The translations under genes and the position numbers were made by a program. A DNA stretch of 7,186 bases from Burkholderiales bacterium (GTDB lineage Bacteria > Pseudomonadota > Gammaproteobacteria > Burkholderiales > Burkholderiaceae_C), in the NCBI GenBank assembly GCA_011391855.1, contig JAABPT010000067.1, positions 1 through 7,186 of the forward strand, in the 5' to 3' direction. Below, one piece after another: positions 1 to 6,125 of this stretch (positions are counted from its first letter, which is position 1; each line of letters opens with the position of its first letter). Below the pieces are notes generated by a model. That model worked only from the letters and a program-made list of their open reading frames with translations, was not told the DNA's origin and did no database searches.

Positions 1-663
1 CTGCACCACCTGCACCAGGCGCTTGTCGGAGAAATCGGCCAGCAGCGCGCTGCACAGCGTGCCGCCGCCCACCATGCCCAGCAGCAGCATCACGTACATC
101 AGTGCCACCACACGCGGCCGCGAATCTTCCGAGGCCAGGTCGGTGGCCAGCGCCAGGCCGGTGGTCTGTGTCGTCTGCAACCCAGCACCCACCAGCAGGA
201 AGGCCAGACCCGCCGCCAGCTGGCCGGCCCAGGCCATGCCGAGCTGGCCGTCGCCGGTGAGCACGAGCAGCGCGAAGGGCATGATCGCCAGCCCGCCGAA
301 CTGCAGCATCGTGCCGATCCAGACATAGGGCACGCGCCGCCAGCCGATGGCCGAGGCGTGGGTGTCGGAACGGAAGCCTACGAAGGCGCGGAACGGTGCG
401 GCCAGGATGGGCAGCGCCACCATCAGCGCCACCAGCCAGGCCGCCATGTGCAGCTCGACGATCATGACGCGGTTGAGCGTGCCGACCATCAGCGCCATGG
501 CCAGGCCCACCGAAACCTGGAACAGGCTCAGCCGCAGCAGGCGCGGCAAAGGCAGGTCCGCACTGGCCGCGTCTGCGAAGGGCAACAAACGCGGCAGCAG
601 GCGAGCCAGCTGCTCGCGCTGCGCGGGGGCCAGGCGGTCGAGCAGCTTCACGCCCGCTTCCAT
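1..663 (-). CDS. lhaA: LhaA, PucC/BCD-family LH1 light-harvesting assembly protein, 5' part
   Basis: LhaA is an inner-membrane protein of the major-facilitator-like PucC/BCD family, needed for assembly of the LH1 antenna and thought to handle or deliver bacteriochlorophyll. The frame has no stop to the left edge: 221 residues are visible, roughly the first half of a protein of usually 430-480. After a cytosolic amphipathic segment (1-40), hydrophobic stretches fall at about 43-63, 74-95, 111-135, 143-175 and 184-208, consistent with five membrane segments. Family blocks are LRLSLFQVSVGLAMALMVGT (43-62), GTLNRVMIVEL (61-71), FRAFVGFRSDTH (91-102), GWRRVPYVWIGTMLQFGG (107-124) and LALATDLASEDSRPRVVALM (170-189). 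Start choice is open: ATG 663 (MEAGVKLLDR) overlaps bchM by 16 bases, while GTG 651 has GGAAG 5 bases upstream and overlaps the bchM stop as GTGA. Either fits translational coupling. PucC itself (LH2) is possible from sequence alone, but the place after bchM favours LhaA, with puhA expected next. Confidence 0.93.
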   Translation of the reverse strand, partial: MEAGVKLLDRLAPAQREQLARLLPRLLPFADAASADLPLPRLLRLSLFQVSVGLAMALMVGTLNRVMIVELHMAAWLVALMVALPILAAPFRAFVGFRSDTHASAIGWRRVPYVWIGTMLQFGGLAIMPFALLVLTGDGQLGMAWAGQLAAGLAFLLVGAGLQTTQTTGLALATDLASEDSRPRVVALMYVMLLLGMVGGGTLCSALLADFSDKRLVQVVQ

Positions 664-1349
664 TCCATGGCCTGGCTCTTGTAGAAACCGGCGGCGATAT
701 TCTCGTAGCGGCCGGTGTGCCAGTGCGCCAGCGACCCGTCGGCCACCATCAGGCGGCGCAGTTCGGTCGGCGCAATGGGTTCGATGGCCGGCGAGCGGTC
801 GCTGCGCGGGAACCACTTCCCCATGGTGAGCATCGCCATCGTCGCCGGCGTGCGCGGCGCGGCGGTGAAGACGATGGAGTGGCGTGTGCGCGCGGCCAGC
901 CGCGACAGCGCCGCCACCACGTCGTGGGCGCGGTAGTGGATGAGCGAATCCATCGCCACCACGTGGTCGAATTCACCCAGCGCCGGGTCGAGCATGTCGC
1001 CGCTGCACAGCAGCACGCTACCCGCGCCCAGCGACTCCGGCAGCCTTTCCTGTGCCAGCGCCACCAGCGTGGGCGACAGGTCGATGGCCACCACCTCGGC
1101 GCCGCGCCGCGCGGCTTCGATGGCCAGCGCGCCGGTGCCGCAGCCGGCGTCCAGGAGGCGGCGGCCGCGCAGGTCTTCGGGCAACCACGACAGCAGCGTG
1201 GCGCGCATGCGGTCGCGGCCGGCGCGCACGGTGGCACGGATGCGGCCCACGGGGGCGTCGCTGGTGAGCCGGGCCCAGGTCTGGGCGGCAGTGCGGTCGA
1301 AATAGTGTTCGATCTCGCCGCGGCGGTGCTGGTAGGTGGCGGTATTCAT
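648..1349 (-). CDS. bchM: Magnesium protoporphyrin IX O-methyltransferase
   Basis: BchM transfers a methyl group from S-adenosylmethionine to the ring-C propionate of Mg-protoporphyrin IX, giving the monomethyl ester that is the substrate for ring-E cyclisation. The 233-residue product is the usual size. It is a class I Rossmann-fold methyltransferase: motif I LLDAGCGTGALAIEAARRGA (65-84), the acidic residue ending strand 2 at Asp90 (VVAIDLS), motif II/III region FDHVVAMDSLIHY (127-139), and the BchM-typical GKWFPRSDRSPAIEPI (177-192). The C terminus GFYKSQAMEW is also typical of the family. The N-terminal stretch (1-60) with HRRGEIEHYFDRTAAQTW resembles the lid/substrate-binding part of BchM/ChlM. 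The start is ATG 1349 with AAGAGG 10 bases upstream. It sits directly after the Mg-chelatase subunit and BchL genes; BchH is known to assist BchM in substrate hand-over. The 3' end overlaps the start of lhaA. Confidence 0.97.
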   Translation of the reverse strand: MNTATYQHRRGEIEHYFDRTAAQTWARLTSDAPVGRIRATVRAGRDRMRATLLSWLPEDLRGRRLLDAGCGTGALAIEAARRGAEVVAIDLSPTLVALAQERLPESLGAGSVLLCSGDMLDPALGEFDHVVAMDSLIHYRAHDVVAALSRLAARTRHSIVFTAAPRTPATMAMLTMGKWFPRSDRSPAIEPIAPTELRRLMVADGSLAHWHTGRYENIAAGFYKSQAMEWKRA

Positions 1350-1359
1350 CGCTGCTTTG

Positions 1360-1365
1360 CCTCTT
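1360..1365 (-). promoter_or_regulatory. Probable ribosome-binding site of bchM
   Basis: AAGAGG lies in the only intergenic gap of the window (1350-1377), 10 bases before the bchM ATG at 1349. The spacer is slightly long, so the site may be of moderate strength. I see no hairpin or promoter-like element in the remaining 22 bases of the gap. Confidence 0.55.
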
Positions 1366-1377
1366 GCACGATCACGC

Positions 1378-2307
1378 TCAATCGAACCCGAGCAGGTCGA
1401 AGATGTCCCGGTCCTTCATCGGCACCGCCGACATGGGCTCGCCGCCCAGCCACAGCGCGGCGGCCAGGCGCATATATTCCTTCTGCACCGCTTCGAGTTC
1501 GGGCGAATATTCCATCTCGAACAGCGTGCTCTTCTTCAGGCGGCTGCGGCGGATGACGTCGAGGTCGGGGAAGTGCGCGGCCAGCTTCAGGCCGATCTTG
1601 TCGTTGTATTTGTCGATCTGGTCGGTGGCCGCGCTGCGGTTGGCGATGACGCCGCCCAGCCGCACGTTGTAGTTCTTCGCCTTGGCGCCGATGGCCTGCA
1701 CGATGCGGTTCATCGCGAAGATCGAATCGAAGTCGTTGGCGGTGACGATCAGCGCGCGGTCGGCGTGCTGCAGGGGCGCGGCAAAGCCGCCGCAGACCAC
1801 GTCGCCCAGCACGTCGAAGATCACCACGTCGGTGTCTTCCAGCAGATGGTGTTCCTTGAGCAGCTTCACCGTCTGGCCGACGACATAACCGCCGCAGCCG
1901 GTGCCCGCCGGCGGGCCGCCGGCTTCGACGCACATGACGCCGTTGTAGCCGGGGAAGACGAAGTCCTCGACGCGCAATTCCTCGGCGTGAAAGTCCACCG
2001 TTTCCAGCACGTCGATGACGGTGGGCAGCATCTTCTTGGTCAGCGTGAAGGTGCTGTCGTGCTTGGGGTCGCAGCCGATCTGCAGCACGCGTTTGCCCAT
2101 CTTGGAGAACGCCGCAGACAGGTTGCTGCTCGTCGTGCTCTTGCCGATGCCGCCCTTGCCGTAGATGGCAAAGACCTTGGCGGTGCCGATCTTCACGTTG
2201 GGGTCCAGCTGCACCTGCACGCTGCCCTCGCCGTCGAGATGCGGGCTGCGCGGGCGGGCAGCGCCGTTCCTCGCCTTCGGGAACGGCAGGGTGATGGTCT
2301 CGGTCAT
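1378..2307 (-). CDS. bchL: Light-independent protochlorophyllide reductase iron-sulfur ATP-binding subunit L
   Basis: BchL is the homodimeric NifH-like ATPase that hands electrons to BchN-BchB for protochlorophyllide reduction. The 309-residue product shows the P-loop GKGGIGKST (50-58), the DPKHDSTFTLT segment (80-90), the cluster cysteine in PPAGTGCGG (Cys138) and a second in DVLGDVVCGGF (Cys172). Their 34-residue spacing matches the pair that bridges the subunit-shared [4Fe-4S] cluster in this family. The C terminus RDIFDLLGFD is characteristic. The N terminus before DGEGSVQVQLD (25-35) is somewhat longer than in the Rhodobacter protein as I recall it (by about 12 residues) and is otherwise variable. 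The ATG start at 2307 has a GAGAAGG ribosome-binding site 7 bases upstream and overlaps the bchH TGA as ATGA, so translation is probably coupled. The stop is TGA at 1380-1378, 28 bases before bchM. Nitrogenase NifH is excluded by the BchL-specific N and C termini and by the neighbours. Confidence 0.98.
   Translation of the reverse strand: MTETITLPFPKARNGAARPRSPHLDGEGSVQVQLDPNVKIGTAKVFAIYGKGGIGKSTTSSNLSAAFSKMGKRVLQIGCDPKHDSTFTLTKKMLPTVIDVLETVDFHAEELRVEDFVFPGYNGVMCVEAGGPPAGTGCGGYVVGQTVKLLKEHHLLEDTDVVIFDVLGDVVCGGFAAPLQHADRALIVTANDFDSIFAMNRIVQAIGAKAKNYNVRLGGVIANRSAATDQIDKYNDKIGLKLAAHFPDLDVIRRSRLKKSTLFEMEYSPELEAVQKEYMRLAAALWLGGEPMSAVPMKDRDIFDLLGFD
2263..2287 (-). repeat. Inverted repeat / possible mRNA hairpin at codons 7-15 of bchL
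   Basis: GCCGTTCC at 2263-2270 is repeated perfectly inverted as GGAACGGC at 2280-2287, with a 9-base loop. In the mRNA the stem would begin 20 bases after the A of the bchL start codon. It lies in the non-conserved N-terminal extension of BchL, so protein constraint does not readily explain it. Whether it folds or affects translation or mRNA decay is unknown. Confidence 0.5.
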
Positions 2308-5300
2308 GCGGCGGCCTTCTCGTAAACGCCCTCGAGGCGGTCTTCCAGTTCCTCACCGGCGCGCTGCAGGGCAGCGAGCGTGTCGGCGTCGGGCGTCCAG
2401 TAGTTGCGCTGCTGCGCTTCGAGCAAACGGTTGGCCACCTTGACGCTGGCCGTGGGGTTCAGCCGTGCCAGCCGCTCGCGCATGGCGTCGTCGAGCACGA
2501 AGGTCTGCGCCATCTGCTGGTAGACCCAGGGCTGCACCTGGCCCGTGGTGGCCGACCAGCCCATGGTGTTGGTGAGGTGCGTCTCGATCTGGCGCACGCC
2601 TTCGTAGCCGTGTTCCAGCATGCCCTCGTACCACTTGGGGTTGAGCATGCGCGTGCGCGTTTCCAGCGCCACCTGTTCGGACAGCGTGCGCACCGTGCCC
2701 TCGCCGCGCGTCTGGTCGCCGATATAGACCGGCGCCGCCGCGGCTGCCGCACCGCCCGCGACCTGCTCGCTGCGCTTGGCGCGCGTGACGGCGCGGCTGA
2801 TGCCGCCCAGGGTGTCGAAATAGGTGTCGATGGTGGTCACGCCGAGCTCCACCGAGTCCAGGCTCTGGTAGGCCAGGTTCACGCCCGCCAGCACCGAGTG
2901 CAGCAGCGCCGGTTGCCGCACCGGCCGCCCGCCGCGGCCATAGGCAAAGCCCTTGCGGCGCGTGAAGGTCTCGGCCAGTTCGTCGCCGTCGTCCCAGCGG
3001 CTGCAGTCCACCAGGTGGCTGACGTTCGCACCGTAGGCGCCTTCGGCATTGCCGAAGACACGCAGCGCCGCGGTTTCCATATCGCCGCCGTGCGCGCGCT
3101 GGAAGGCCAGCGCATGCTTGCGCACGAAGTTGTCGGCTTCCGGTTCGTCGGCCGAAGCGGCCAGGAAGGCGGCCTCGGCGAGCAGCTTCACCTGCAGCGG
3201 CAACAGGTCGCGGAAGATGCCCGACAGCGTGATGACCACGTCCACGCGCGGCCGGCCCAGTTCTTCCAGCGGCACCAGTTGCGCGCCGGCCAGGCGGCCG
3301 TAGCCGTCGAAGCGCGGCTTGGCCCCCAATAGAGCCAGCGCCTGCGCGATGGGGCCGCCTTCGCTCTTCAGGTTGTCGGTGCCCCACAGCACCAGCGCCA
3401 CCGACTCCGGGAATTCATTGCCGTCGGCCAGGTGGCGCGCCAGCAGGCGTTCGGCCTGGCGTGCGCCGTCCTGCACGGCAAAGGTGCTGGGAATGCGGAA
3501 GGGGTCGAAGCCGTGCAGGTTGCGGCCGGTGGGCAGCACCTTGGGGTTGTGCAGCAGGTCGCCGCCGGGGGCCGGGCGCAGATAGCCGCCGTCCAGCGCA
3601 TGCAGGATGCCGGCCAGTTCGTGATCTTGCGCCAGCAGCTTGGCGGTGATGTCCAGCGCTTCCAGCACCGGCCGCAGCGTGGCGTCGTGGGCGTGCAGCA
3701 CGGTATGCAGCGCGGCGTCGACGCCGGCGCCGGCCACCAGGGCTTCGATGGCGGCGCGCGGCACGTCCACCGAGTGCGCGGCGCGGCCCACTTCGATCAG
3801 CAGTTCGGTGCGTTCCGCGGGCGTCGGCACCTGGCCGACGACATGCAGGCCATACGGAATGAGCGTCGTTTCGAGTTCGATCAGCGCCGTGGTCAGACGT
3901 GCCAGTTCCAGCTCGGCTGGCGCCTGCCAGGCGGGTTCGGCGGCGGCGAGTTCGAGTTCGGCCGCCTGCGACTGCAGCAGCGGCAGCATGGCATTGCGTT
4001 CGATCGCCGCTTCCGGCGGCAGCGAGCGCCAGCGTTCCAAAGACGACTTGAGGTCGATCAGACCCTTGTACAGGCCCGCGACTGCTATCGGCGGCGTGAG
4101 GTAGCTGATCAGCGTGGCGGCGGCACGGCGTTTGGCAATCGTGCCTTCCGACGGGTTGTTCGACGCATACAGGTACAGGTTGGGCAGGTCGCCGATGAGT
4201 CGGTCGGGCCAGCAACCGGCCGACATGCCGGTCTGCTTGCCGGGCATGAATTCCAGCGCGCCGTGAGTGCCGAAATGCAGCACCGCGTGGGCGCCGAAAT
4301 CCTCGCGCAGCCAGCGGTAGAAGGCCGAGAAGGCGTGCGTGGGCGCGAAGCCGTGCTCGAACAGCAGCCGCATCGGGTCGCCCTCGTAGCCGAAGGCGGG
4401 CTGGATGCCGACGAAGACATTGCCGAAGCGTTCGCCGAGCACGAAGATGGAACTGCCGTCGCTCTGCTTGCGGCCCGGCGCCGGGCCCCATTGCGCCTCG
4501 ATCTCCTTGAGCCAGCGCTCGCGCCGCACATGGTCGTTGGCGGGAATGCGGGCGTGCACGTTGGCCGTCGCGCCGTAACGTTCCGCATTGCCGTGGATGA
4601 TGCGTTCGCGCAGGTCGTCGGTGCTGGCCGGCAGGTCCACCGTATAGCCGGCGGCCTTCATCGCGATCAAGGTGTTGTGCAGCGACTCGAAGACCGAAAG
4701 GAAGGCCGCGGTGCCGGTATTGCCGGCATTGGGCGGAAAGTTGAACAGCACCGCGGCGACCTTGCGTTCGCTGCGCTGCGAGCGGCGCAGCGCCACCAGC
4801 TTGGCCACGCGCGCGGCCAGCGCGTCGGCGCGTTCGCTGCACACCTGCATGTCGTGCTCGTTTTCCGAACTTTCGAAGGTGCAGGCCAGAACGCAGCCGG
4901 TGCAGGCGGCGTGGCCGGCGTCGGCGCGGCCACCGTAGACCATGGGGCCGGTGCAGCCGTCGAGTTCGGGAATCGCCACCATCATGGTGGCTTCCACCGG
5001 CATCAGGCCGCGCGCCGAACCACCCCACGACTGCAGGGTCTGGAATTCCACCGGCGTGACCGAGAGGTAGGGCACGTCCAGCCGCGCCAGGATTTCCTCG
5101 GCTGCCTCGGCGTCGTTGTAGGCCGGGCCGCCGACGAGCGAAAAGCCGGTGAGCGAGACCACGGCGTCGACCTTGGGCGTGCCGTGCTCGAAGAAGAAAC
5201 GCTCCACCGCCGGCCGTGCGTCCAGACCGGTGGCGAAAGCGGGAATGACGCGCAGGCCGCGCGCTTCCAGCGCCGTGATGACGCCGTCGTAGTGACCGCT

Positions 5301-6125
5301 GTTGCCGGCCAGCAGGTAGCTGCGCAGCAGCAGCAGGCCCACGGTGCCGTCCTTGCCGGTGGTGGCCACGGCGGGCAGCGCGGCAGCGTCTTCCGACAGG
5401 CGCTGTGCCATGCGCGGGTGGTAGACGCCCAACTCTGGATATTCCACCGGCTCGGCCGGCTTCTCGGCGCCGCGCAAGACCTTGCGCGCGCCGCTGGCAT
5501 AGCGGTCCACCAGCAGGTGCACCATGCCCACCACGTTGTCCTGCGAACCGGCCAGCCAGTACTGCAGCACCAGGAAATAGGCGCGCACGTCCTGCGCCGT
5601 GCCAGGGATGAAGCGCAGCAGCTTGGGCAGGCGGCGCAGCATGGCCATCTGCTTTTCGCCGGCTCCCTGCGGCGCGCCGTTCTTCTTGGCGTCGGGCTTG
5701 CCGCGCAAGCGCTTCAGCAGCGCCATCGGGCCGCTGGTGGGCGCGCTCATGTCGAACTTGCCCATGCGCGTGAGCTTGCTCACCTCGCCGGCCGACATGG
5801 CGCAGACCATGGCGTCGCAATGCTCGCGGCGCGCCTTCAGCGCCGGCAGCACGGGAGTGAAATGCTCTTCCATGAAGAGCATGGTGCAGATGACGATGTC
5901 GCCGCGGGCGATATCGTCCACGCAGTGCTGCAACGTGTCGGGCTGGTCGCCCCACTCTGCCGCCGCATGCACCGAGAGCGTGACCCCCGGCAGCAACTGG
6001 CCCAGCGTGCGGTTGGCGCGCTCGGCGGCGCTGGCCAAGTGGCTGTCCATGGTGACCAGCACCACGCGCGTGGGCACGGCGGGCGCCGTGGATGCCGCGC
6101 TATCGACTGAAGTGCGCTTTGGCAT
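2304..6125 (-). CDS. bchH: Magnesium chelatase large subunit H (porphyrin-binding)
   Basis: BchH binds protoporphyrin IX and, with the AAA+ BchI-BchD motor, carries out ATP-dependent Mg2+ insertion, the first committed step of bacteriochlorophyll synthesis. It is cytoplasmic. The 1273-residue product is in the normal BchH/ChlH/CobN size range. The N-terminal region opens with RVVLVTMDSHLASA (20-33); further typical blocks are MRNLP-like LRRLPKLLRFIPGTAQDVRAY split over 163-183, HFGTHGALEFMPGKQ (617-631), YLYASNNPSEGTIAKRR (651-667), VFGNAEGAYGANV (1023-1035) and KGFAYGRGGRPVRQP (1058-1072). Cysteines 391, 408, 411, 415 and 429 form a cluster that may hold Fe-S. ATG 6125 (MPKRTS...) is chosen although the frame is open to 6434, because the extra residues are low-complexity antisense-like sequence inside bchB. 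No strong ribosome-binding site precedes it, which suits coupling to bchB translation. Its TGA overlaps the bchL ATG. A six-alanine run at 1126-1131 is a minor oddity. Confidence 0.98.
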   Translation of the reverse strand: MPKRTSVDSAASTAPAVPTRVVLVTMDSHLASAAERANRTLGQLLPGVTLSVHAAAEWGDQPDTLQHCVDDIARGDIVICTMLFMEEHFTPVLPALKARREHCDAMVCAMSAGEVSKLTRMGKFDMSAPTSGPMALLKRLRGKPDAKKNGAPQGAGEKQMAMLRRLPKLLRFIPGTAQDVRAYFLVLQYWLAGSQDNVVGMVHLLVDRYASGARKVLRGAEKPAEPVEYPELGVYHPRMAQRLSEDAAALPAVATTGKDGTVGLLLLRSYLLAGNSGHYDGVITALEARGLRVIPAFATGLDARPAVERFFFEHGTPKVDAVVSLTGFSLVGGPAYNDAEAAEEILARLDVPYLSVTPVEFQTLQSWGGSARGLMPVEATMMVAIPELDGCTGPMVYGGRADAGHAACTGCVLACTFESSENEHDMQVCSERADALAARVAKLVALRRSQRSERKVAAVLFNFPPNAGNTGTAAFLSVFESLHNTLIAMKAAGYTVDLPASTDDLRERIIHGNAERYGATANVHARIPANDHVRRERWLKEIEAQWGPAPGRKQSDGSSIFVLGERFGNVFVGIQPAFGYEGDPMRLLFEHGFAPTHAFSAFYRWLREDFGAHAVLHFGTHGALEFMPGKQTGMSAGCWPDRLIGDLPNLYLYASNNPSEGTIAKRRAAATLISYLTPPIAVAGLYKGLIDLKSSLERWRSLPPEAAIERNAMLPLLQSQAAELELAAAEPAWQAPAELELARLTTALIELETTLIPYGLHVVGQVPTPAERTELLIEVGRAAHSVDVPRAAIEALVAGAGVDAALHTVLHAHDATLRPVLEALDITAKLLAQDHELAGILHALDGGYLRPAPGGDLLHNPKVLPTGRNLHGFDPFRIPSTFAVQDGARQAERLLARHLADGNEFPESVALVLWGTDNLKSEGGPIAQALALLGAKPRFDGYGRLAGAQLVPLEELGRPRVDVVITLSGIFRDLLPLQVKLLAEAAFLAASADEPEADNFVRKHALAFQRAHGGDMETAALRVFGNAEGAYGANVSHLVDCSRWDDGDELAETFTRRKGFAYGRGGRPVRQPALLHSVLAGVNLAYQSLDSVELGVTTIDTYFDTLGGISRAVTRAKRSEQVAGGAAAAAAPVYIGDQTRGEGTVRTLSEQVALETRTRMLNPKWYEGMLEHGYEGVRQIETHLTNTMGWSATTGQVQPWVYQQMAQTFVLDDAMRERLARLNPTASVKVANRLLEAQQRNYWTPDADTLAALQRAGEELEDRLEGVYEKAAA
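2315..2321 (-). promoter_or_regulatory. Ribosome-binding site of bchL inside the bchH 3' end
   Basis: GAGAAGG lies 7 bases upstream of the bchL ATG (2307-2305) and within the last codons of bchH. Together with the ATGA stop-start overlap it fixes the bchL start and suggests coupled translation. This is read directly from the sequence; function is inferred. Confidence 0.7.
5862..5882 (-). repeat. Perfect 9-bp inverted repeat with 3-base loop inside bchH
   Basis: ATGCTCTTC (5862-5870) and GAAGAGCAT (5874-5882) are perfect inverted copies around CAT. The repeat covers bchH codons 82-88 (MLFMEEH). It could form a short mRNA hairpin, but the encoded residues look family-conserved, so it may be only a by-product of the coding sequence. 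Confidence 0.4.

Noticed and set aside
1350..1377. bchL-bchM gap as a promoter or terminator
   Set aside because: It is only 28 bases, with no stem-loop, T-run or -35/-10-like pair; a ribosome-binding site is all that can be seen.
1903..1916. 14-bp perfect palindrome GCCCGCCGGCGGGC as a possible operator
   Set aside because: It encodes the conserved GGPPAG loop before the cluster cysteine of BchL with GC-rich codons, so protein constraint and base composition explain it.
1378..2307. BchL as a nitrogenase iron protein (NifH)
   Set aside because: The DGEGSVQVQLD N-terminal block, the DIFDLLGFD end and the bch neighbours are specific to BchL.
1336..2325. A 329-codon plus-strand frame opposite bchL, and shifted frames such as minus 1346-2356
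   Set aside because: They are shadows of bchL with low-complexity composition; bchL carries all the conserved motifs.
4975..4991. Inverted repeat GCCACCAT-C-ATGGTGGC in bchH
   Set aside because: A one-base loop cannot form a hairpin, and it simply encodes ATMMVA in a conserved coding region.
3432..6110. An 892-codon open frame on the plus strand opposite bchH
   Set aside because: It is antisense to a well-conserved gene, is rich in His, Arg, Gln, Ala and Gly, has no recognisable domain, and is the expected by-product of strong GC bias at third codon positions.
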